Assembly: GCA_009602735.1 (NCBI GenBank)
Contig: WELA01004983.1
Span: 26,905 to 48,277 of the forward strand
Origin: Mesotaenium endlicherianum
Lineage: Eukaryota > Streptophyta > Zygnematophyceae > Zygnematales > Mesotaeniaceae
Length of the DNA: 21,373 bases
Direction of reading: 5' to 3'
The notes under the pieces are model-generated. The model was not told where the DNA came from, searched no databases, and worked only from the letters and a program-made list of their open reading frames with translations. A program made the translations under genes and the position numbers. Positions 9,666 to 19,908 of this stretch are shown here, piece after piece. The stretch's first letter is position 1, and every line of letters starts with the position of its first letter.

Positions 9666-11460
9666 AGCCAAGGACTAATGGACTCCGTATGTTGCAGGTA
9701 TTATGTGCAGGGTTTTGCCTTCCTTGGTCTTTGATGGCCCCAGCTGGCCCCCCCCATGGTCTGTCCTCTCTTCCCGGTTGCTACCATTTCAGGCTGATGG
9801 AATTATGGAACGTAGGAGTTCAGTTGAAGGTTTTCCGTCGTCCAAACTCTGTCGATTGTATGTTGATTTCTGTTAATTTGAACAATGTCATTAAATCAGC
9901 AGAACGAATGCGTTCTCGAAACTCCGCAAGCTTGACCTGCAGTAAATTCATCGGAGCATTTACATCATATCTTCACAGTCCGTAGTTTGCAAACTCTTTT
10001 GAAACAAAGATGAACTTATAATTATGAAGGATCGTGGGAGGTGCATGGTGTATACGTAGGATGTTTAAACACGATACAATTTCACTCTTTATGGACTAGG
10101 ATACAGTATGTACGCAGAATATATATGAATTCGAGCTGTACGACTTTGCACCTGTTCGCACAGACTGTTATGGTTCACCCAATTGACTTATATACATTCA
10201 CGATTTTGGAGGAGAGTAGAGCATGCGTGGATTTCTTAGCAGTCAGGGGAAGGGGTGGGCGGCTGATGGTTTAACCAGCCCCAAGTTTGGGGCTTCATTC
10301 CTACACTCAACGCATGCTTAAAGCCAAGGCCCAGAACGGAATCAGCCTCACGTTGCAGCAACTAGGGCCATATGAGGGATGATTTCGCTGTGACAGCAAG
10401 GTGGGGGGGGAATTTGCCCGTGGCCAGATAGGAATTAGGGTTTAAAGAAATGTCGGTCTGCCTGGTCATGTGACGCCTGCACCATGCAAGCAGGTAACTC
10501 GTGCTAGCTACAACCGGTGCCTGCTGTTGAGATCTGCAGGCGTGTATTCTCCGGGGTTCTGTGAGGCGATATGTGAATTAAGGGCTAATGTGATATTCTT
10601 TGCATCTATGCATACATAGTCAATAGCAGCCTCGCTGCACCTCTTTGGGGTCACATGAGCACACGTGGCACTCCCCCACACCGGGCAACCTCGACTGTGC
10701 CTCAAGAGGAATTTGCCTCTTTCTGCCTGTGCATGTTTAGCTGGTGAAAAAACAAGCAACCGTGGTTTTGCGTATCAGCAGGGTTTAGGGTTTGATGCAC
10801 ATGCAAGCACTCCTCAGAAATTGTTCCCCCCGCTCTTTAGAGACATCAGGGATATCCTGGAGAATGGGCCAAGTGGAGATAAAGGGGCCAGGGGGGGGAA
10901 GGGGAAGGGGACAACGGGGGTGGTTCTGTGGCACACATAGCTGGCAGCTGTACGTGTGCCAGGCAGTCTCGCCAACGGTGCGCCAGCTGGCAGCCGACGC
11001 TAGCAATTGCAGGTACTCCCCTTCCGGCTCCCCCCCCCCCTCTGCATGCGCGGAGGAACACACAAACACCAGCGCGCACGCATACGCGCATGAACATGCA
11101 TTCACACTTATAGCCTTTAATCCCATATGTTTAACATGCGCTGATTGGCACGCAACGGCACGTGCCAATATGTGGTTCCTGATGGCATGGACGTAGCCGC
11201 TGCCGCGCCCTCTTTGCCTTCTGCGTTCTGCAGAGAGTAGGCAGGAGGGAGGGAGGCACATAGCTGATCACTGTTGGGAGCAGGCATGGGTGGGGGAAAA
11301 GGCGTGGTTCACAGCAGGCGGGGGTGAGCGTGCTGATTACCTTGTCAATGGGAAGCTGGCGGTTCCGCTGGGGGCAGGATCACGGGCGAGTGGGTGCATG
11401 GGCGGAGGGAGGGGCGAGGCGGGGGGTTGTATGACTCGCATTGAAGTCGGCCGCATGGGG
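9666..11460. other. Intergenic stretch, no supported gene
   Basis: The open frames here lack motifs, plausible splice partners or credible composition. Homopolymer patches occur: C-run near 9750, G-runs near 10402 and 10890-10900, C-run near 11031. CA/GCAC words occur at 11060-11100. Confidence 0.45.
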
Positions 11461-11467
11461 GCGCATG

Positions 11468-11817
11468 CTGTCACCGCTGTCGACAGCAGGTGACCGGTGC
11501 GGCACATGCTGCTGATGACAGCTGGCAGCTTGTGCGGGCGCTCTTGACAGCGTTGTCTTGTCGGGATGCGGCCGATGTTTGACAGCAGCATCGAGCGGCG
11601 GATGGCGCTGTCAACAACTGCAGCTGGGCAGCCGGGGGTGCACGCTGTCAGCGTTAAATGCTGGCGCTGACAGCAGCTGGCTGGTGAGGTACATGCTGTC
11701 AACGCTGGCAGTCGGCGTGCCAGGTGCTGTCAACGGCGTGCATAAGCTCGCTGCTAAGGCCCGTCAAGTCACAGCAGATGGGTGTCAGCAGCATACGCCT
11801 GGGTGCGTACGCTGTCA
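11468..11817. repeat. Cluster of TGACAG/CTGTCA words, about 30-bp spacing
   Basis: Ten exact copies of TGACAG or its complement start at 11468, 11516, 11545, 11580, 11608, 11645, 11668, 11696, 11727 and 11812, with a near copy (GTGTCA) at 11782. Most steps are 23-37 bases. Most copies sit in GCTGTCA(A/G)C or TGACAGC contexts near GGCGTGC or GCATG words. This fits a decayed minisatellite or a cluster of transcription factor sites. TGACAG is the core bound by plant KNOX/BELL TALE homeodomain proteins. Confidence 0.65.
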
Positions 11818-11829
11818 GCAGCATGTAAG

Positions 11830-13049
11830 GACAGCTTTCCCCTGTTGCTGCTGCTCCTGTAGGTAGCCGAGTCCCGACGCACATCAGATTAAGGCTGCCC
11901 GCCAACAAGTGGAGGTGCAGTGCAGGTGGGGTTGGAGGGTTGAGGGATGAGGTGTGGGGCAGAGTAGGGGAGCAGTAGCTCCAAGGCTGCGCCGCTGTTT
12001 TTAAAGTTTACAAGGGTAGTGAGGAGGGCAGTAAAATAATTTTCAAAGGTAGCTCCTCTTATGTCTACACTGCAGGTGGTCATAGTAATATTCTGATAGG
12101 TAGATGATTGTCAAGTAGGCGCAAGTTTTGCAATTGCCATCGTGGCATCATCGAGCTTCTGATTTTGTTTTTTAGTATATTTGTGCAGATTTTCTTTAGC
12201 TGGAAGGCAACGTGAGTGAGTTGTAGTATATGCTATGTATAATTGCGTTGGATGTAGTGGCAGAGGCCGATAAAATGAAGATAGAGCTCCATTCAGCATT
12301 CGAGCTTGCTAAGATTGTCATTTTCATCTGTGCTCAAAGTTCAACTTCCCAGCAATTCAGTGAGCGTGACATATGTGCGTCGAGGGCAAAGGAAAATGGG
12401 TCAACGGCGAACAAGCGAAACTGCATTTTAGTAGTGCTATTTCCCTTCCTTAATGACGTGTTGGCGTTGCATGGTTTTTGTTAGACTTGATTTCAGTCTT
12501 AAAAGGGCTGAAGAGATGCCATTGTTGGTTGACACTCTGTACTCAATCTGCTTTTCAAAAGACCCCACCTCATCCATATTCAGAATGCAATTCGTCAGCC
12601 ACCACTAGTCTCTGCATCTAAGCTGACAATACATGTGCACTTGTACATTCACACATACACACACACACACAAGCACACCAGACGCGCACGCCGCACACGT
12701 ACATATAGTCAGGCACTTGCACGTCGGCAGGCACTTGTGAACACAGGTGAACCGTGACAGAGGGAGAAGCATACTTCTGACACAGATGCAAGAGTGAGTG
12801 ATCATAGAACCAATCAAAGGGAAAGATCCGCGACATATAATTCCTTTCTCAATCTACTTGAGGGGCGCCCTACTGAAGGCAACAAACTGCACCATGTTGC
12901 AAACAAATGTTCACCAAGTAAAATAAATATATTGAAGAATTTGTCAATGCCAACCACGTATCACTATCAACTACGAATCATTGTCTGAATTTAAGTCTCC
13001 ATAATGGTAGGAGGGGCAGAAGCAATTATCCCTAGCCATGCAATAAGTC
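11830..13049. other. Intergenic stretch with CA-rich patch, no supported gene
   Basis: No credible coding sequence was found. A CA/GCAC-rich patch (about 12630-12700) generates repetitive Cys/Val frames on the - strand. The rest is AT-rich, non-repetitive sequence. Confidence 0.45.
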
Positions 13050-13434
13050 TGACTTGCATATCAGATAGGCTATAATTACCTGAGCTGCCAGCTGGCACCA
13101 GCAAGCTCAGCTTTTAACTCAAGTCTCCCTCAAAATGTTCCCCCAACCCCTAATCAAATGAAGAACCATGTGGCTCAAAGTACAGCAATCGTAGTATCGA
13201 ACGATGTTCGATACCATGTTAATCCACCCCTGGCTGCTATCACGAATTTCTAAATATGCAACTCCTAGAAGCCCAGCTATGCTCGCAGCAACCGCCGGAT
13301 GAAGAGCTTGGCGAAACCTCGGAGCTTGCGCGCCAGCTGTAGCCAATGCGGGAGTAGCAGGGCTTCGTCAATCTGCCGCACAACTCTCCTACGCAAACAG
13401 CAGCCAAACTATGCAGGGCCTGAAAGTTGACGAG

Positions 13435-14269
13435 TTACGCGGAGCAGCCGCTGCCGCAGAGGCCGTAGTTGTCGATGTTCTTCACCACGTTCTTCATCTG
13501 GGCGGTGCGCAGGTTGCCGTTGGTCCTGGTGGACAGCCAGTAGTTTCCAAAGCAGTACGAGCCGTGGCAGGCAGCACCACCTGGGCACGTGTAGTCGGAC
13601 CCAAACCCTTGAGGGTAGTAGCCCGAAGAGTCCCCCGAGTTTCCGCAAGCTGAAGTACGTACACAGCGCGCGCGCACACGTGGCATAGGTGAATGAGTAT
13701 TATGTCAGAAGCTATCACCCTATGGAGCTAGAAGACTCTTACAGGAACTTTGTAAGGCTCATCACCATAAGCCTGTATCCTACAAGATTTCAGAGGCTAG
13801 ATGTTCCTGGCATATGTACAAGATCTTTGAAAAAGTCCTGGACGCACGTGCAATGCAATTATTATTTTTCATTTTCCAGCTGCAGAACAGCTAGGAGTGC
13901 CAGTTATATAATGATTTTGCGATGCACCATGACCTTCCATATCTCTCAACCTAGCTAAAGACTAAGAGACAGATGCATTGTTCCATCTCACATCCTACTC
14001 GGAGATTGATGACTTCATCCTCTTTCATTACAATCATGTTTTGTCATTACCTTCAATACACTATGTGCTTATCAGATAATTATGAAAAGTACGAGATGCG
14101 GTGAGATGTGCTTACTGTAGGCCAGGGGGCTTGCTTGCAGCAGCTTCCTCATGGAGGTGGGCTCGAGCGTGCCTGCACTAACAGACGACACCAGCGCAAG
14201 GGCCAACATGGAGACGAGGACCACGGAGGCGATGTTCCTCAACGAACGGAGAGTTGCTGCGAGGGCCAT
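13435..14269 (-). CDS. Secreted six-cysteine protein B (two exons, unknown family)
   Basis: Seen: exon 1 is 14269-14116 and exon 2 is 13649-13435, with a 466-base phase-1 intron (GTAAGC...CAG) at exactly the position used in paralogue A. The product is again 122 residues with no length change. It has a signal peptide (1-32), MRKLLQ (40-45) and the same six cysteines at 53, 73, 79, 84, 116 and 120. By my count it differs from A at 12 positions: 5, 6, 10, 21, 34, 55, 65, 82, 83, 100, 101 and 117. None is a cysteine, and the core GFGSDYTCPGG and CFGNYWLSTRTNGN motifs are intact. Three acidic residues of A (36 retained; 65 and 117 lost) leave B slightly more basic. Preserved splice sites, length and Cys frame while flanks and intron diverged argue that both copies are expressed and constrained. 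Function is unknown. Confidence 0.8.
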
Positions 14270-14424
14270 GTTTGCAGAGGTGGAAGCGGAACGGAGCGTA
14301 GAGCTTGAGGCGAGGGGGTGAGCTGAGTACGTTGGGCAGAGAGAGTGTTGAGCTGACTTCTGTGCTCCGGGTTGCTTTGGAAGTAACCTGTTTCGATCTG
14401 TTCGTATCGTCCTACGCTTCCTTT

Positions 14425-14432
14425 CTTATAAT
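14425..14432 (-). promoter_or_regulatory. TATA-like box of six-Cys gene B
   Basis: ATTATAAG on the - strand lies about 156-163 bp upstream of the ATG at 14269. It aligns in position with TATATAAG of paralogue A. One base makes it a poorer TATA box than that of A. Confidence 0.5.
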
Positions 14433-14498
14433 GAAGGTCTGGACCCAGGGCGGACACTACTTGCGTCGAGGTATCATCCCCTCGAGGTTCTTCTGAAT

Positions 14499-14511
14499 CT
14501 GACCGTTCTCT
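14499..14511. promoter_or_regulatory. Conserved upstream box CTGACCGTTCTCT (gene B)
   Basis: Identical to 9003-9015 upstream of gene A. A second shared word, GCAACTTTTGGT, lies further upstream in both (9091 and 14591). Confidence 0.4.
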
Positions 14512-15070
14512 AAAGCAACTCGTGTGAACCTCGCGCGTGGGGTCAACAGCCACTTACACGACGGATTGTGACAGGTGGTAACAACCGGCGGCAACTTTTG
14601 GTATTTCGGTGTGCTGGGGGAACGTCGGTGCTCATCGAGAAGTCCAAAGGGTCTGTAAATCTTTGACCGTTTCCCTCAGTTTCCAATATCAGTTTGTATT
14701 TGGTGTGTATGGCTCAAAAATTTTATGTTCCGGACCATCATATCGACTAGGCTTGACCAATAAAATTGGCGGATGATTAAATGGTTGTCTCAAACGGTTT
14801 TAAACATTTTGTCCGAGCGAAGTTGAGGGTCCAGAATGGTCCAAATCCATTAAATTGGCGCACTCACGGTTCCGTTTATAATTGGAAGCTAGGTGAATGC
14901 CAATAAGCGTCTGTCCTTTTGACGTTTTATGTCCTATGAAGGTACAACGTTACTGGTCGACTCTCGACATTCTGAAGCGATCCGAACTGAAGTGGCTTGA
15001 AGGGAAGGGGCCAGACTCCAGAGCAAAGAGGAGCGAGAAGCTGCGAGAAGTTCAGGGGGAAACATGGGGG

Positions 15071-16200
15071 AAACTGATGGAAGTCAGCGAAGTCAAATGG
15101 ATCCGTAGGTGGCAGGAACGTGGAAGTCTCAAATTTTCTACTTTTTTGGGCAACTTCGGGCAGTTTCCTTGGTTCCCGGCATTTCCCGGCATTTCCTGGT
15201 CTTCTGAACCAAGATAACGACCAGTTTGGACTGGTTGGTCAAACCACTATGTGGTCAATGTTTCCCGTGGTTTCGACCGGACTCATGTCGTCACTGACCA
15301 GACCCCTGGATTCCTAACTTTTTGGGTGCTATTTGTGATTTTGGATGTTAATAAACCCGATCAAAACAAAAAGGATGTCAAATAAAATCCAGTTTTTTAA
15401 AAGCAAATGTCACATAAAACCCGGAAATTATTCATTTGGATGCTAAGAAAATCCTGTCATTAAATTTTGGATGTTTTTTTCACCAATAGGGTACGGGCCC
15501 TAGGGCTAGAGGCCAAAGCTACAACTTGTTATTGGGCAATCATCGCTAGTCATAATCTATGGATCACCGACGAGAAATGTGAAGGAAGCCGAGGCCCCTC
15601 ACATCGCCAAGTTCGAATGCCGTACAGTGGCATCCCTGTAGTTTGTCACCCTCGTTGACTTTAGTAGGTACAAGTTACAACCTGCAAACTGCTGCATACC
15701 CCCACTTCAATCTTTGAAGGAAAAAACCTTTTTTTACTAGACTGAAACTGAGACTTAAATTGAGACTTATACTAAAATTGAGATTGAAACTAACAAAAAA
15801 GGAGGAAGCTTGTAGGGCTCTGATTGTGCTCTATAATATATCGTTAAATGCATCAACATTGAAAACCTTACACATACTTGAAATATACACTACTGGCCTC
15901 CTATGTTATTCGTCACATGTGATGATTGTCCCTTTGTAGGCATTCTTTTTCTTGCGATCAAATTATGCATTCTTCTTTCACAGTAATTTTTTTGTTGTTC
16001 ATGTATGGCAAAACCATGTACTTGATTTGTATTCTTTGTGCCTAATTTACCATCTTCTTGTCCGTAATTTGACACAAGAGATTGTTGCAAATGTCATGAT
16101 TTTCAGTCAAAATGAATGTCAGAAGATTTAAGTTACATTAAAAGAGTATAAATAGTGATTTTGCGAGGAAATATCAAAGACCTTCATATAATTTTGACAC
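15071..16200. other. Gene-free AT-rich stretch
   Basis: No recognisable protein is encoded on either strand. It includes the degenerate repeat at 15343-15490, a CGGCATTTCC doublet near 15178-15197, and runs of ACTGAGACTTAAA-like words at 15745-15795. Confidence 0.4.
15343..15490. repeat. Degenerate tandem repeat, about 31 bp unit
   Basis: The words GGATGT, GGATGT, AAATGT, GGATGC and GGATGT begin at 15343, 15373, 15405, 15438 and 15469. Steps are 30-33 bases. The first four are followed by an AATAAAACCC-like word. The unit is roughly GGATGTNAAATAAAACCC plus an A-rich spacer. Confidence 0.6.
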
Positions 16201-16210
16201 TCGTGAGTTA

Positions 16211-17305
16211 GGGCCTGTTTACAGTGGGCCTTCCCGGTGCATTAGGACCGGTTTAGAGTGGGCACAAATCAGCGTAACTATCCTATTCGACTGTACCCGA
16301 GTGTACCCGGCGGTACAACGCGTCCTTACGGTTGGAAAAACGGACACGTTTTTGGTTTACAATGCAATTTGGCGGGCTGCTTGCTATCCAATTATTCAAC
16401 GCTTAAAATTGGATCTTGACGAAAAGTGATCAGCATAATTCAAAACTCAATTGTGCTCGAGAGGTCAATTGCGTTTTCAGGAATCGACACCCACCTCCTA
16501 CCTTACTATTCCAGAGTCATCGGTCGTGCCAAAAACCCTGGCAAACACGTCAAAATTGACTCGTCAAGGCCGTCTACTATATTCCGTCGCGTAATTTGTC
16601 GCCAAATTTGAAACACTTGCCTGGGTGTGACCTATTCCCCCGCTAAAGAAAGGAGATGCAAATTGCGACCCTTGTAATGGAGGAATTTGACGGTCGATGG
16701 AATAGTAGACGGGTTGCTCACTGTAAACCAAAAGTTGAAATGTCTTTCCTTTTGCATTTGAATAAGTCATTTTACAACTGAGTTTCATAATAGCGCCATA
16801 ACCGGAATAGCGCGATGAGCGGAATAGAACTTCGTCGCCAGTGCCAACTCTAAACCGGCCCTTATTTTTGAACGAAACGTAAGTTATTGTACGGCAATCC
16901 CAATTTGAAAAACGACGCGTAAAACAATGGTTTACAGTGGTTTCTACGATATTGTAATGCTCATCAATTTTGAACAAAAGTAGGCGTTTTGACGTTTCAT
17001 TCAATAATACTAAACTTTTCAAATCACCTCATGGAGGTGAATTGAAAGTCTTGGAAGCTATTCGACCTCAATCCACGACTGTTTTCGTGTCAAAATTGCA
17101 CCTCCGCGAAATTCGCTTACCATTCGCACGCGATCGCGAGGAGGGGAGTTGATTATAAACAGTTTGAAAAATGTCCTCGAGATGCACAGTAAACCAAACA
17201 CGTTTCTTGATAATGCCCTTCTTTTGAAAACGTAAATTGCAATTTTGTTCAATACCGCATTCGCCGTTGTTGAAGAATGGTGCTTTGTTCACTGTAAACA
17301 GACTC
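16211..17305. mobile_element. PIF/Harbinger-like non-autonomous element, 1095 bp, probably composite
   Basis: Seen: the left end GGGCCTGTTTACAGTG and the right end, reversed, GAGTCTGTTTACAGTG match at 14 of 16 bases. Both are flanked by TTA (16208-16210 and 17306-17308). Known: a 3-bp TTA/TWA target duplication with G-rich termini is the PIF/Harbinger signature. Inside are more copies of the terminal word. Forward copies lie at 16245 (after another TTA, starting GGACCGGTTTAGAGTG), 16354 (variant) and 16929. Reverse copies lie at 16719 and 17185. This suggests nested insertions of related elements. A 152-codon - strand frame (16564-17022) has no transposase motif I recognise, so the element was probably mobilised in trans. 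Confidence 0.65.
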
Positions 17306-17308
17306 TTA

Positions 17309-17421
17309 GGCCCGGTTTACAGTGGGCAAATCGATCGCGACTTGATTAATTGAAACGTACAAATCGGTACCTGCAAGTACTTCTTCAATTTGAGCGCGAT
17401 AAAGTGTCGTTTACAGTGGTC
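17309..17421. mobile_element. Left end of a second PIF/Harbinger-like element
   Basis: Directly after the TTA that ends the previous element comes GGCCCGGTTTACAGTGGGC, another left terminus of the same family. The core word recurs at 17409. No matching right end was found downstream, so this copy is truncated or its other end has diverged. Confidence 0.5.
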
Positions 17422-17493
17422 TTTAGGCTTGACATGATTGATTGAAGTTGGTAAAATAATTGATTGAACTTCGTTGTTTCAATCAAGTGAACT

Positions 17494-17530
17494 CGGATTT
17501 TTGAACCTGCTCTCGAGCAGGTTTGAAATC
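17494..17530. other. Hairpin AACCTGCTC-TC-GAGCAGGTT
   Basis: A 9-bp perfect stem with a 2-base centre lies at about 17505-17524. It is bracketed by GATTT and AAATC, which extend the dyad after short mismatches. Just upstream, TTGATTGAA and TTCAATCAA form another small dyad. No gene end is close enough to call it a terminator. It may belong to the adjacent transposon. Confidence 0.4.
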
Positions 17531-17801
17531 CTGAGATGTGTTTGAACCCTCGAATGACTCTTCCTCGCCGATCACTCGTTGACAAGGACTGTCGGTATTC
17601 GGTAGGGGATTCAAATAAGGTCGTACTCGTGGAGTACTTTCTGTTTTTTGGCAACGATTTCAGGACGACAAGGAGTAGACAAAGCGCGACATCGTGTGGA
17701 GGGGATTTGACAACCCCTCAAATTAATTTTGTGCCTACTGTGCTGCTTCATTGTGCAGTACCTATGTATCCACTTCACATGCAGCAACCCTCACTCTCAA
17801 G

Positions 17802-17950
17802 CTGTCGCTGCAATGACGATGCGGCGATTATCCCTGGAGGTGGCTATGTATGGAGGTTGCTTGGCTCCAATGCCTTCACCAACCGTCACGCACGTGGTCG
17901 TCTACTCCCTGCCAGAGCAACCAGTGTTATTTGCTGACATACTAGGGTGG
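17802..17950 (+). CDS. Probable BRCT-domain exon, DNA ligase IV-like (partial, edges uncertain)
   Basis: Seen: after an acceptor TCTCAAG (alternative: ATGCAG ending at 17784) the frame reads MRRLSLEVAMYGG, a spacer, then THVVVYSLPEQP and FADIL. Known: helix, -GG- turn, then a TH-V-V beta strand is the hallmark of BRCT repeats. The RRL-x-LEV-x-M-x-GG ... SLPE wording resembles my recollection of the second BRCT of plant DNA ligase IV, the NHEJ ligase that binds XRCC4 in the nucleus. The 3' edge is unclear: a GTGCGT near 17951 could be the donor. I did not find the next exon with the conserved BRCT Trp. The exon may belong to a gene with long introns reaching past the transposon nest, or it may be an isolated fragment. 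Confidence 0.4.
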
Positions 17951-19900
17951 TGCGTGCACGACACACTCTTTAAGCCTTCCTCTTGCATGTGTGTACACTT
18001 CTCAGTGTTACCTTGTATGTGTTCTGCAAAACTTTGTCATGCTACATGGTACAAACGAGTCCCTATGCCTTGCTTATCCCGCTTTACTACAGCTTTCTTC
18101 GCCTCTCTATGGCATCAATAATTGTTTTATGTGTTTCTGTTTCTTAGGGGTGGGGTGTGGGCAGTCTTGGAGAGGATGCGCGCAACATGCATTTATCCCC
18201 AAGTGTGTATACGGTGTCACATTTGTGACTGGAGGATAGTTGTAAGGCCGGCAAGCAAGCTGTAGTCAAGCAATATGACCTCAGGTGTCACGGGCTTAGA
18301 GTGTAAAGCCCATATTATTCATTGTTTGTAATAATTTTATATATGCTATGTACAAGTAACAGGTTGCATTTTGTAGCTTGCCACTTGCACCAATATTTGA
18401 TGATCACCTTCCAGCGCTTTCTTCATTATTTTCATTGTGGTCCTCACAAACATGTTTGGGTTCTTTGTGCATATTGTTGTCAATGTTAGGCGTATGTCCA
18501 GCAAGCTGTTCGTGACACTAGTAAGCCACAAAAGTCGATGAATGAGGTTCAAATGGTATTATTTTCACCGCAACATATTATTGTAATGAATCAATATATT
18601 GGTAGATATAAGATTCATTTAAATATAATAGTTAAATAAGTTCAGCCTGCTGAACTTTAGATAATATTGAGTCTGCTGGACTTCATCAAATAATTAGTCA
18701 AAATGACTCAGCCGGGAGCAGCAGGCTGAAGTCTACTTAGGTCAGCTTGCTGACACATTCTTTGACAGCCAGCTGACTTCCGTAGTCGGTAGCAGCGAAC
18801 TGCCTAGATATGCATCTAAGTGTGGTGTGCTAGATGAATGGCCAGATGACATCCTAGGGATGGATGGCGATTCGGGATGATGGGAGATGGCGGTGGATTT
18901 GATTAACCAAAGTCCTACCTACGTGGTTAACTCCCGGGTAGGCGGTGCCATCGCACTGGTCGTTGAACAGTAAACTCATTCCATGTACATATGCTAGTTA
19001 TTGCTCTCGAGTTCGGCATTCGGAAACGAGGCCAACTCTCTTGTACAGCTTACTGAGAGAGATATGAATCCAAGGCGAGGCCATTGATATGCACTGTCTT
19101 CTAGCCTTGCTTATGTACAAGTTTACTGATTGCATTATTGATGCTAGTTTACTTCCATTTGACTTGCGAGTATTGTCCTCTGCTAGTGTGTTGTCTTCTG
19201 CTGTTTAAACAATCAACAGAAAATACCATGAAGATTACTTGCTGATATAAAGATCTTCATTAATTGTTAATCGCTTATTTGGTAAGTCGATTCATTTCAA
19301 TTATGCTATCTGTTAGTAGTGGGTTTTCTCTTACTATGCACAAGTAGTACTTCCTGACACATATAGTAGACCTTTAATGTTGCAGTGAAGAGGAAGAATT
19401 AATGTTTCTGTTAGCTGGTTAGTACTGTCTTCTTTCATAATTATTTCAGTGTGTTCTGTATGGTGTGCTATGAAGTTTTTGCATGTTTATGTCTTCTTTG
19501 TGAGCTACCTTACCAATCTACCTATTTAAAGCTTTTATTTTGGTCAGTTTCTAGGTGGGTTACTGTGCTGATGTTAGAAAGACTCCAGAATTATACGAGT
19601 TCTATGACACATGCACACTATTCACATATATGACCTGCCAAGCTACTAATACAGTTGCAGATTGGGATACAATCTTTGCTAAGCTTGCATTGACAAAATG
19701 TACTTGACAACATGAAGTTGTAAAAGAATGTAAAATTTCCGCAGCGCGGTTACAATGACAATTTTCTACCACTCCTACTAAGCTACTACAAGTTTAGCAT
19801 CTAAACCAGCCTATGAAACTCATATACAAATGAATGTCTACACTATCCAATGGGTATAAGACGGTACTATAAATGACCTCACATATGCTACCACATAGAC
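17951..19900. other. AT-rich stretch, no supported gene
   Basis: The open frames here are short and featureless. A near-perfect dyad AAGTTCAGC-CT-GCTGAACTT lies at 18638-18657. Related GCTGA/TCAGC words recur to about 18780. No downstream exon of the BRCT gene was identified. Confidence 0.4.
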
Positions 19901-19908
19901 CAGTACCA

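Larger units (their letters stand above)
13050..15070. repeat. Segmental duplication, block B (partner about 7725-9665)
   Basis: This copy carries the second six-Cys gene. Its downstream edge is near 13050, where the TTACCTGAGCTGCCAG word is shared with block A. Upstream words GCAACTTTTGGT (14591) and CGAGAAGTCCAA (about 14636) are shared too. Weaker similarity reaches about 15050. The intron is longer here (466 versus 327 bases), so indels have accumulated in non-coding parts. Confidence 0.7.

Noticed and set aside
15890..16090. - strand frame (66 codons) with charged composition, considered as a transposase fragment
   Set aside because: No recognisable motif order, and too short to assign.
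16564..17022. 152-codon - strand frame inside the Harbinger-like element
   Set aside because: It shows no DDE, helix-turn-helix or other motif, and it contains copies of the element's terminal word. It may be accidental.
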